From positions 17,146 through 26,640 of the forward strand of contig CAJTUY010000029.1 of the NCBI GenBank assembly GCA_910579415.1: a stretch of 9,495 nt of DNA, written 5' to 3'. Source of the DNA: an uncultured Clostridia bacterium. Its GTDB lineage: Bacteria; Bacillota; Clostridia; UBA1381. A model generated the notes under the pieces. It was not told where the DNA came from. It did not search any database and saw nothing but the letters and a program-made list of their open reading frames with translations. This document shows positions 1 through 5,719 of this stretch, one piece after another (the stretch's first letter is position 1; every line of letters begins with the position of its first letter). Position numbers and translations under genes: made by a program.

Positions 1-1678
1 ACGAGCTTACCCTGAAATCAAGACCTGATTTTTCAATCATTTCATTAAGCTCCGCCATAGCCTGATTAACCAACAGGCATATGTCTATATCCTCGATTTC
101 AAAATCCTCGCTTCCGCTCTGAACCTTTGAAATATCAAAAAGGTCGGAAGTAAGCTGCTTCAGCCGTTCACCTTTTTGCTGTATTATTTTTACATAATCG
201 TTAGCCTCGTCAGGCGAAAGCTTTTCCTTTGACAATAAATCCGCATAATTTATTATTGAAGTAAGCGGTGTTTTTATATCATGCGAAACATTGGTTATAA
301 GCATTGACTTCATACGCTCCGCCTTAACCTCGCGTTCAAGCGACTTCTGAAGTCCATCGCCTATTGTATTTACATTTTCAGCCATCTGTCCTATGACTCC
401 ATCAGGACAGTCTGTTATTTTATGGTTCAAATCCCCGTCTTTGATTTTTTCAATTCCGTTTTTAAGATTTTCAAAACCAACAAGACGTTTCGCTATAAAT
501 ATAATAACCCCTATGACAAATGCTGCAAGAAATACTATAAACACAGGGCTTGCCAGTGTCAGCACCGTAAAAATGCACACGCCTAACGCAAATGCGGCTG
601 CAAGTATTCCGACCAATCTGCCGCTGAAATTCTTTGCGGAAACCGTAAGTATTATATGTTTTGCTTCTGACAGCGACTTTGATATTCTTCTTTTATTTTT
701 AACAAGAAAATTCCATATAAACTTACATGTCTTTTTAACACATTTCCATACAAATTTACATATGCGCGCTATCATTGAGCGTTGCAGAAATGTTCCGTTT
801 TTAAGGTTTCTCACAAGCGACAGGAACAGCAGTAAAGAAAGCGACACCACACAGAATACTGCCACAGCCGCGACCTCGTGAGCAATCATTATGCCTTCTT
901 CGATTATGAAGTATCCCGCGCCAATAATTGTCAGCGCGCCAAGTCCGAAGAATATACCCAAAAACAGCGCCGCCGTTATCTCCGCAAACATTTTATCAAC
1001 AAGCATCATTTGAATTTCGTCGCTGCCGTATTTTCTGCCGGTTACACAGAGCAAATATATGAAAACTGCTATTGAAAATACCAGCAGTGCAATAATCTTT
1101 TTCGCAGCAGCATCGCCCGACTCTTTCATAGTTTCCCACACAATGCGGTGTTCTTCCTTGTATTTTTCACCCATTCTGACACACATTTCGTATTTCAGGT
1201 CATCACCGTCATAATTACTAATAAAATAATATCCGCCATACCCCTGACCATTTTTAAAACCCTGACGTGTTAATCCCTTATTATTTTTATCCTCCTGAAC
1301 ACGTACCCCTATTGATAATTCACTATTACTGAACTTATCATAATTTTCATCATTCTGATTTTTCAGATTTGTATATGTTCCGCCGTCGGTTTTAATATAA
1401 CATTCCCACTCGTCAGGCGACGGCATAGCTTTTATTTGCTCCGGGTGCAGCTTACCCTTTTCGTCCATAGTATTTTCTAGTTTGTCTGACAACTTATAAA
1501 ACTGCTCGCTTAATTCATTACCTGCAAAATGGCTGTCCTCATACGAGCTTTCAAAAAAATAGGCATTATCCTCTTTAAAGAAAGCTGTTGTCACAAGATA
1601 CGCGCTTACCGCTACCGACAGAGCGCACAATATAAACGCAGCAAATTTTGTATAATTACTGTAAATAAACCTTTTCAT
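1..1678 (-). CDS. Membrane sensor histidine kinase, C-terminal part cut by window edge
   Basis: Reading the minus strand from ATG at 1678-1676 gives 559 codons without a stop, running off the left edge. This is the sensor kinase of a two-component system: it autophosphorylates on His and passes the phosphate to the adjacent regulator. Visible layout: first membrane segment about residues 11-31; an extracytoplasmic domain about 32-192; membrane segments about 193-213, 232-259 and 266-289; a basic, Trp- and Cys-containing cytoplasmic stretch 290-353; a further membrane pair about 354-397; a HAMP-like linker 399-445; and a HisKA domain with the H-box SHDIKTPLTSI, phospho-acceptor His466. The ATPase (N, G1, G2 boxes) lies outside the window. 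The start has a strong SD (GGGAGGT) just after the regulator's TAG, 16 bases upstream, so the two are one operon. The sensed signal cannot be told from sequence. The kinase call is firm. Confidence 0.93.
   Translation of the reverse strand, partial: MKRFIYSNYTKFAAFILCALSVAVSAYLVTTAFFKEDNAYFFESSYEDSHFAGNELSEQFYKLSDKLENTMDEKGKLHPEQIKAMPSPDEWECYIKTDGGTYTNLKNQNDENYDKFSNSELSIGVRVQEDKNNKGLTRQGFKNGQGYGGYYFISNYDGDDLKYEMCVRMGEKYKEEHRIVWETMKESGDAAAKKIIALLVFSIAVFIYLLCVTGRKYGSDEIQMMLVDKMFAEITAALFLGIFFGLGALTIIGAGYFIIEEGIMIAHEVAAVAVFCVVSLSLLLFLSLVRNLKNGTFLQRSMIARICKFVWKCVKKTCKFIWNFLVKNKRRISKSLSEAKHIILTVSAKNFSGRLVGILAAAFALGVCIFTVLTLASPVFIVFLAAFVIGVIIFIAKRLVGFENLKNGIEKIKDGDLNHKITDCPDGVIGQMAENVNTIGDGLQKSLEREVKAERMKSMLITNVSHDIKTPLTSIINYADLLSKEKLSPDEANDYVKIIQQKGERLKQLTSDLFDISKVQSGSEDFEIEDIDICLLVNQAMAELNEMIEKSGLDFRVSS
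692..760 (-). repeat. Short tandem duplication inside the kinase gene
   Basis: Within the kinase, residues 307-317 (CKFVWKCVKKT) are followed directly by 318-329 (CKFIWNFLVKNK). The duplication is visible in DNA too: both copies begin TGTAA(A/G)TTT(G/A)TATGGAA and end near GTTAAAAA, with scattered differences and a 3-base length change. It produces a basic, aromatic, probably amphipathic segment in the cytoplasmic loop between two groups of membrane helices. Confidence 0.6.
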
Positions 1679-1694
1679 AAGAATTACCTCCCTG

Positions 1695-2384
1695 CTATTT
1701 CTGAATTTTATATCCGATTCCCCATACCACCTTTAAATACTGAGGCTCTTTAGGATTTATCTCGATTTTCTCACGAATATGCCGAACATGAACGGCTATG
1801 GTATTGTCACCTACCGCACGTTCATAATTCCATACCTTTGAATATATGTCGTCAGCAGAAAACACTCTGTTTGGGTTTCTGCAAAGCAGTTCCAGAATTT
1901 TATATTCAATCGGTGTAAGCGAAACTTCTGCACCGTCAACCGTCACGGTTTTCGACTCTGTATCAACCGTAAGACCGCCTATTTCTATCCTGCTTTTAAC
2001 AGTTTCCATTGCTCCAAGCTGCATATACCGCCTCAACTGCGATTTCACCCTCGCTACAAGCTCTGACGGATTAAACGGCTTTGTAACATAGTCGTCAGCA
2101 CCTATATTAAGTCCGAGAATCTTATCGCTGTCCTCCGACTTTGCGCTTATAAGTATTACGGGAATATTTTTACTTTCACGTATTTTCATAAGTGTTTGTA
2201 TCCCGTCAAGTTCAGGCATCATAATATCAAGTAATATAAGATGTATTTCCTTCGACATCACAATATCAAGCGCTTCTATACCTGTATATGCCTTTTCCGT
2301 TTCATAGCCCTCCGCTTTGAGGAATATCGCTATACTATTTACGATTTCCCTGTCATCATCTACAACCAGTATTGTATTTTTCAT
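1695..2384 (-). CDS. OmpR/PhoB-family response regulator
   Basis: This 229-residue DNA-binding regulator should be phosphorylated by the kinase encoded immediately downstream. The N-terminal receiver domain (about 1-118) has the acidic pair D9/D10, phospho-acceptor D53 in LLDIMMP, the switch residue S80 and K102 in the TKPF motif. The C-terminal winged helix (about 131-229) includes the SLTPIEYKIL stretch, a recognition helix around residues 192-207 (GDNTIAVHVRHIREKI) and the final wing VVWGIGYKI. Length and every key residue fit the family, so it appears fully functional. The start ATG at 2384-2382 follows an AAAGGGGG Shine-Dalgarno. It is the first gene of a regulator-kinase operon with a promoter in 2397-2452 that carries repeats suitable for autoregulation. 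Its regulon cannot be read from the window. Confidence 0.96.
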   Translation of the reverse strand: MKNTILVVDDDREIVNSIAIFLKAEGYETEKAYTGIEALDIVMSKEIHLILLDIMMPELDGIQTLMKIRESKNIPVILISAKSEDSDKILGLNIGADDYVTKPFNPSELVARVKSQLRRYMQLGAMETVKSRIEIGGLTVDTESKTVTVDGAEVSLTPIEYKILELLCRNPNRVFSADDIYSKVWNYERAVGDNTIAVHVRHIREKIEINPKEPQYLKVVWGIGYKIQK

Positions 2385-2396
2385 AATGTGCCCCCT

Positions 2397-2452
2397 TTCT
2401 TAATGAAAATAATAGCAGTTAATTCTTATGATTTTATTAAGAAAATTCTTAA
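2397..2452 (-). promoter_or_regulatory. Probable promoter and repeat cluster of the regulator-kinase operon
   Basis: Read on the minus strand there is an extended -10, TGC followed by TATTAT (2417-2409), about 25 bases before the start codon. No good -35 lies 17 bases upstream (ATAAAA, 2437-2432), which would suit a promoter needing an activator. Three plus-strand copies of TTCTTA begin at 2397, 2423 and 2446; the last is half of an inverted repeat TTAAGAA/TTCTTAA with a 2-base centre (2437-2452). Copies 2 and 3 share AATTCTTA spaced 23 bases, close to two helical turns, the usual geometry for OmpR-family direct repeats. That the regulator binds here is an inference. Confidence 0.45.
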
Positions 2453-2467
2453 TTTTTTTTAAAGTTG

Positions 2468-2503
2468 AAAAAAAGCTGTTCTGAAATTATATTTCAGAAC
2501 AGC
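2468..2503 (-). terminator. Rho-independent terminator of the rplU-rpmA operon
   Basis: On the minus strand, 15 bases past the rpmA stop, a perfect 13-bp stem (arms 2491-2503 and 2475-2487, GCTGTTCTGAAAT in plus reading) with a 3-base loop is followed by seven Ts (2474-2468). It separates the ribosomal operon from the regulator-kinase operon on the same strand. Confidence 0.93.
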
Positions 2504-2517
2504 CCGTAAATTCAAAA

Positions 2518-2772
2518 TTAGTCGGCATAGACACTGCACTGTGTCTTATCTCTGCCCTTTCTTTCAAATTTTACCTTACCGTCGATTAGTGCGAACAAAG
2601 TATCATCACTGCCCTTACCAACATTGTTGCCGGGATGAATTTTTGTTCCTCTTTGTCTTACAAGAATGTTGCCTGCAAGCACAAACTGACCATCAGCGCG
2701 CTTTGCGCCAAGTCTTTTAGACTCACTGTCACGACCGTTCTTGGTACTACCCATACCTTTCTTATGAGCCAT
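2518..2772 (-). CDS. rpmA: 50S ribosomal protein bL27
   Basis: This 84-residue protein is ribosomal protein L27, whose N-terminal tail reaches the peptidyl-transferase centre of the large subunit. The N terminus MAHKKGMGSTKNGRDSESKR and the central GNILVRQRGTKIHPG are diagnostic. The start has a GAGGTG ribosome binding site 7 bases upstream and lies 45 bases after the rplU stop, so the two are co-transcribed. The protein begins directly with MAHKKG: it has none of the cleavable 8-10 residue N-terminal extension found in many Bacillota. The gene for the Prp protease that removes this extension, often located between rplU and rpmA, is also absent here. Termination is at 2468-2503. Confidence 0.98.
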   Translation of the reverse strand: MAHKKGMGSTKNGRDSESKRLGAKRADGQFVLAGNILVRQRGTKIHPGNNVGKGSDDTLFALIDGKVKFERKGRDKTQCSVYAD

Positions 2773-2817
2773 TTAAAACACCTCGCTCTCTTACAAATAG
2801 TGGTTTAATGCGTAAAT

Positions 2818-3129
2818 TTAAGCGTTAATCTTTGTGATTTCAACCTTTGTGAAAGGCTGTCTATGACCCTTCTTTTTACGCTCGTTCTTCTTTCTCTTCA
2901 TTTTGAAAACGTAAATCTTCTTAGCCTTGCCGTTCTTAAGAACCTTAGCTTCAACTGTTGCGCCGTCAACTGTCGGTGCGCCAACCTTTACATTTTCGCC
3001 ATCGCCTGCCATAAGCACCTTATCAAAGGTTACTGCTGAGCCTTCCTCAACATCAAGCTTTTCAATGAAAAGCGTATCTCCCTCTGATACCTTGTACTGC
3101 TTACCGCCTGTTACGATTACTGCGTACAT
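2818..3129 (-). CDS. rplU: 50S ribosomal protein bL21
   Basis: This 103-residue protein is ribosomal protein L21, which binds 23S rRNA in the large subunit. It shows the family start MYAVIVTGGKQYKV and the strongly basic C-terminal half, including IYVFKMKRKKNERKKKGHRQ (residues 72-91) and the closing PFTKVEITKI. The length is typical. The start codon follows a strong AGGAGGTG ribosome binding site. It is the first gene of the rplU-rpmA operon, driven by a near-consensus promoter at 3221-3249 through a leader of about 85 bases that can fold over the ribosome binding site, consistent with the known L21 leader type of autoregulation. Confidence 0.98.
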   Translation of the reverse strand: MYAVIVTGGKQYKVSEGDTLFIEKLDVEEGSAVTFDKVLMAGDGENVKVGAPTVDGATVEAKVLKNGKAKKIYVFKMKRKKNERKKKGHRQPFTKVEITKINA

Positions 3130-3214
3130 CTGAAAACACCTCCTCTTAATTTATGAGGACACGCTGTCGTAGGTACTGAATGTATCAGATTTGAAACCTA
3201 TTCAATGCGGTCAC
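3130..3214 (-). promoter_or_regulatory. Structured rplU leader, candidate L21 leader
   Basis: From the predicted start near 3214 to the rplU ATG, the transcript can form an upstream stem-loop: TAGGT/ACCTA (3196-3200 with 3170-3174) enclosing CTGA/TCAG (3185-3188 with 3176-3179) around a 5-base loop. A second stem, TCCTC (3159-3155) with GAGGA (3145-3141) and a 9-base loop, covers part of the AGGAGGTG ribosome binding site. Bacillota rplU operons are known to carry an autoregulatory L21 leader. The position and SD-sequestering layout fit, but I cannot confirm the family match by eye. Confidence 0.5.
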
Positions 3215-3220
3215 TAAGAT

Positions 3221-3249
3221 ATATTACCATAATATCCACAGCTTGTCAA
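3221..3249 (-). promoter_or_regulatory. Strong sigma-A promoter of rplU-rpmA
   Basis: On the minus strand, a perfect -35 TTGACA (3249-3244), a 17-base spacer and -10 TAATAT (3226-3221), preceded by TGG, which makes it an extended -10. The start is expected near 3214. The -35 begins only about 20 bases after the upstream DUF1015 stop codon, and no convincing terminator lies between, so some readthrough from DUF1015 is possible. Confidence 0.88.
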
Positions 3250-3268
3250 GCATTTTTTGACTTTATTT

Positions 3269-4597
3269 TTAATCCTTTACGTTAATAATAACCCCCACCG
3301 ACGGCTTCGGATAAACGCTTACCGTCATTTCGGGAAGTCTTTCGCCTACTGCTGTTATATTCTTAATCTGTTCCACTCGTACGGGATTTAAAATAAACAT
3401 TATATCCGTTTCACCCTCATTAACAGAGCTGTAACAGCTCTTGTAGCTTCGTGTCGGATACACATATTCCTCATACTTTTCCTCGTCAATCCTGAAAACA
3501 TCCTCCAATACAAGCTTATTTAAGGCAACTATATCAAGCTTACAGTATTCCTTTGACATTTCAGGATAAACTTCTTTCTTTATATAATCGCTGTCCTGCA
3601 ATACCATTCTGTAAAAATAATCTCCGCCGCAATATGCCGCAATACGTGTTTCAGCTTTCACGGTAGCTATCTGCTTTACCATAGTATTAACAATTGACTC
3701 CTCACTGGAATCAACAATTATCTTTTCAACTTTAAAATGGTCCTGCGAACCCGCAATAAAATGAGCTTCACTGAAATTACGCGGAGTCTTTACCTTCCTG
3801 TGAACGGGAAGTGATACAAGTCCGTCGGAATTTGAATTTGAAAGCGACATCATCATATAGTTATAAGGCTCGTTTCCGGTATGATTGGGATTGTTCGCCT
3901 TCATGTAATTTCTGTACTTAAGACATGTTTCATAGCGTGTCTGTCCATCGGTTATATACAGCGAAATATCCTTAAAATGTTCAATTATAAAGTCAATTGT
4001 GGGTTTATATGAAATTTTCCACAATTTTTCCTCAACCACCTCGCCTGCATCATCTTTTGATGAAAATTCAACGTCTGCCTTTTCCTCACGCAGCTCGTTC
4101 ATAAGATTATATAAATCCCTCTCCTGCTCCATATACAGACAGTTAATCATGCTTATATCGGCATTTGTTGCCGCAAGAAGCTCGTATCTGTCTGATAACG
4201 AAACCTCGTGAAGTTTTTCACACGGTACAATTACACCGCTTCCGATTTCCTCCAGTTCAACCAACGCAACAAAGCTTGTATTTGAATAAAGCGTGCCGCC
4301 CATACTGATTGTCTGTTCATACATATAAATTACAGGCTCATCATCGCGGACAAGAATACCCTCGTCAATCCACGTATCAAGATATGACTTCGCACGTGTA
4401 AACACATTATCATTATCTGTGTCGGCATCGGATTTTCTGCCTGAGAACAACCTTACCGAATTATATTCGCTTTTTTCATAAAGCGCGTCCTTATCCTCAT
4501 CGGATATATTATAGTACGGCGGTGAAACTACCGAACTTAGATTGGCAATTTTTTCCGGGCTGTATCTGTATCCTCTGAAGGGCTTTATTTTTGCCAT
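3269..4597 (-). CDS. DUF1015 family protein of unknown function
   Basis: This 442-residue soluble protein has the hallmarks of the DUF1015 family, whose biochemical role is not established. It has the N-terminal IKPFRG and SPPY (residues 25-28), the PCEKLHEVSLSDRYELLAAT region (125-144, matching the family's HEK...DR..LL.AT block), and the central YITDGQTRYET (about 214-224) followed by YNYMMMSLSNSNSDGLVSLP and VHR. In the family as I know it the central motif usually reads DGHHR; here both His are replaced by Gln-Thr. I chose ATG 4597 because the protein then begins MAKIKPF like its relatives. A longer frame opens only at TTG 4633, which has no ribosome binding site and would lie within 20 bases of the expected transcription start. 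The SD for ATG 4597 (GAAAGG) is about 13 bases away, rather far. It has its own promoter with an inverted repeat at the start point. Confidence 0.88.
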   Translation of the reverse strand: MAKIKPFRGYRYSPEKIANLSSVVSPPYYNISDEDKDALYEKSEYNSVRLFSGRKSDADTDNDNVFTRAKSYLDTWIDEGILVRDDEPVIYMYEQTISMGGTLYSNTSFVALVELEEIGSGVIVPCEKLHEVSLSDRYELLAATNADISMINCLYMEQERDLYNLMNELREEKADVEFSSKDDAGEVVEEKLWKISYKPTIDFIIEHFKDISLYITDGQTRYETCLKYRNYMKANNPNHTGNEPYNYMMMSLSNSNSDGLVSLPVHRKVKTPRNFSEAHFIAGSQDHFKVEKIIVDSSEESIVNTMVKQIATVKAETRIAAYCGGDYFYRMVLQDSDYIKKEVYPEMSKEYCKLDIVALNKLVLEDVFRIDEEKYEEYVYPTRSYKSCYSSVNEGETDIMFILNPVRVEQIKNITAVGERLPEMTVSVYPKPSVGVIINVKD

Positions 4598-4634
4598 ACT
4601 AACACCATTACCTTTCTTCACGTCAATTACCAAG

Positions 4635-4650
4635 AGGGTATATTTACCCT
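4635..4650. promoter_or_regulatory. Perfect inverted repeat at the DUF1015 start point, candidate operator
   Basis: Arms AGGGTA and TACCCT (4635-4640 and 4645-4650) flank a 4-base centre, a perfect 6+6 dyad. It lies immediately downstream of the predicted -10 of the DUF1015 promoter, across the expected start of transcription, the classic position for a repressor operator. It could also form a small hairpin in the leader; there is no T tract, so it is not a terminator. The binding protein is unknown. Confidence 0.5.
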
Positions 4651-4656
4651 ATTATT

Positions 4657-4685
4657 ATAGTATAACACATTTATCGTTTCGTCAA
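4657..4685 (-). promoter_or_regulatory. Promoter of the DUF1015 gene
   Basis: On the minus strand, -35 TTGACG (4685-4680), a 17-base spacer and -10 TACTAT (4662-4657). A perfect TATAAT also overlaps at 4659-4654, but its spacing from this -35 would be 20 bases, so I prefer the first. The start is expected near 4650, giving a leader of about 53 bases to ATG 4597. Confidence 0.55.
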
Positions 4686-4706
4686 TAAAAATTTTGTTAA
4701 ATTTTC

Positions 4707-4739
4707 TTTACAGGTGATTTTTTTCAATATTATTCAATA
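4707..4739 (+). promoter_or_regulatory. Weak promoter candidate and direct repeats upstream of the YtxH-like gene
   Basis: TTTACA (4707-4712) could act as -35, with TATTAT at 15 bases or TATTCA at 18 bases as a poor -10. Overlapping this are two direct copies of TTCAATA (4723-4729 and 4733-4739) exactly one helical turn apart. A further -10-like TACTAT sits at about 4772. None is convincing. The 212 bases between ATG 4597 and ATG 4810 hold the divergent promoters and no gene. Confidence 0.3.
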
Positions 4740-4809
4740 ATTTGTGTGTTTAGCCTTCGTTTTTTTATCAAATACTATGCTTGAATTAAAAAATAAGGAG
4801 GAGAAAAAA

Positions 4810-4989
4810 ATGCACAAATTTTCCGGTTTTATGAAAGGCATGGCGACAGGCCTTGTTGTAGGCGCGGCAGTTACTATGATTACTGACCCGATGTCGGAAC
4901 GTGACCGTCACAAAATTGCAAAAAAAACACAGGGTATTTTTAAGGATATTGGCACTGTGATTGACACTACTCTCGGCATGATGCACTAA
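4810..4989 (+). CDS. Small YtxH-like membrane-associated protein
   Basis: A 59-residue protein. The ATG at 4810 is chosen because it follows AAGGAGGAG at ideal distance; an in-frame extension back to 4744 has no ribosome binding site. Residues 9-25 (KGMATGLVVGAAVTMIT) form a short Gly/Ala-rich hydrophobic segment followed by DPMSERDRHKIAKK, the pattern of YtxH-type proteins (glycine-rich membrane segment, then a turn and a charged helix). The rest (40-59) is a probable amphipathic helix. YtxH relatives are small and membrane-associated and are of unclear, often stress-linked, role. It is a single-gene unit: a strong terminator follows 5 bases after the stop. The family resemblance is by pattern only; that a real gene is here is well supported by the SD, length and terminator. 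Confidence 0.8.
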   Translation: MHKFSGFMKGMATGLVVGAAVTMITDPMSERDRHKIAKKTQGIFKDIGTVIDTTLGMMH

Positions 4990-4994
4990 TTACC

Positions 4995-5027
4995 AAAGAC
5001 CGCCGCTTAAAGTAAGGCGGTCTTTTT
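4995..5027 (+). terminator. Rho-independent terminator after the YtxH-like gene
   Basis: A perfect 10-bp stem AAAGACCGCC/GGCGGTCTTT (4995-5004 and 5016-5025) with an 11-base loop runs into a T tract (5023-5027). It ends 6 bases before the -35 of the thiE promoter, so thiED is insulated from the gene upstream. Confidence 0.92.
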
Positions 5028-5033
5028 AATGCG

Positions 5034-5062
5034 TTGACATTCGTTTTTGTGCGTGATATACT
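5034..5062 (+). promoter_or_regulatory. Near-consensus sigma-A promoter of thiE-thiD
   Basis: A perfect -35 TTGACA (5034-5039), a 17-base spacer and -10 TATACT (5057-5062), preceded by TGA (extended -10). The start is expected near 5069, leaving a leader of about 20 bases that holds only the GAGGT ribosome binding site. There is no room for a TPP riboswitch, so expression looks constitutive or is controlled in another way. Confidence 0.88.
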
Positions 5063-5089
5063 TAACAAAAAGAATATCGAGGTACAATT

Positions 5090-5719
5090 ATGGATAAAAA
5101 GCTTTTACGGCTTTACGCCGTTACTGACAGGTCATGGCTTAAGGGACGTACACTTTATGAAGATGTTGAAAAGTCATTAAAAGGCGGTGCGACACTCATT
5201 CAGCTTCGCGAAAAAAATATGACGTTTGACGATTTTATTAAATCTGCTGAAGAAATACTGACCCTATGCAGAAAATACAATGTTCCGCTTATTATAAACG
5301 ACAATGTTGAGGTCGCTTTAGCATGCGGCGCGGACGGTGTTCATCTTGGACAAAGCGATACGGGTATCGCCAAAGCGCGTCAAATTCTCGGAAACAGCAA
5401 AATTATCGGCGCAACCGCAAAAACAATCGAACAGGCAAAAAAAGCTCAGAAGGATGGCGCCGATTATCTCGGCAGCGGCGCAATTTTCGGCACTTCCACA
5501 AAAAATGATGCAAAAAAAATGGATATGGAAACCCTGAGAAGTATAACAGCCGCAGTAGATATTCCGGTAGTTGCCATAGGCGGAATTACAAGGGAAAATA
5601 TTTTTATGCTTAAAAACACAGGCATTGCAGGCGCGGCGGTTGTATCAGGGATTTTCGCTCAGGCAGATATAGAAAAAGCAACGGAGAATTTATATATAAA
5701 AGCAGGTGAAATAATATGA
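5090..5719 (+). CDS. thiE: Thiamin phosphate synthase
   Basis: ThiE (209 residues, normal length) is a cytoplasmic TIM-barrel enzyme that joins hydroxymethylpyrimidine diphosphate to hydroxyethylthiazole phosphate, releasing pyrophosphate and making thiamin phosphate. Visible motifs: LYAVTDR near the start, IQLREK (37-42), LIINDN (67-72), DGVHLGQ (82-88), IIGATAKT (105-112), YLGSGAIFGTSTK (126-138, the STK contacts substrate phosphate), VVAIGGI (160-166) and VVSGIF (184-189). ATG 5090 follows GAGGT at 7 bases. The reading frame overlaps thiD by ATGA (4 bases), so translation is coupled and the two act in one pathway: ThiD supplies the pyrimidine diphosphate. No thiC, thiG or thiM is in the window, so the source of the two precursors is unknown here. 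Confidence 0.97.
   Translation: MDKKLLRLYAVTDRSWLKGRTLYEDVEKSLKGGATLIQLREKNMTFDDFIKSAEEILTLCRKYNVPLIINDNVEVALACGADGVHLGQSDTGIAKARQILGNSKIIGATAKTIEQAKKAQKDGADYLGSGAIFGTSTKNDAKKMDMETLRSITAAVDIPVVAIGGITRENIFMLKNTGIAGAAVVSGIFAQADIEKATENLYIKAGEII

Noticed and set aside
393..1075. Plus-strand frames opposite the kinase gene
   Set aside because: The minus strand carries one uninterrupted kinase frame of 559 codons with clear motifs; the plus frames are low-complexity shadows.
3244..3264. Terminator after the DUF1015 gene
   Set aside because: Only a 5-bp GTCAA/TTGAC dyad overlapping the rplU -35, with no T tract; not convincing.
4598..4633. Longer DUF1015 start at TTG 4633
   Set aside because: No ribosome binding site, adds 12 residues not seen in the family, and would fall next to the inverted repeat near the transcription start.
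4744..4809. N-terminal extension of the YtxH-like protein
   Set aside because: No ribosome binding site before 4744, and the strong AAGGAGGAG lies inside the extension, exactly placed for ATG 4810.
5040..5089. TPP riboswitch before thiE
   Set aside because: The leader is about 20 bases and contains no CTGAGA-type conserved core.
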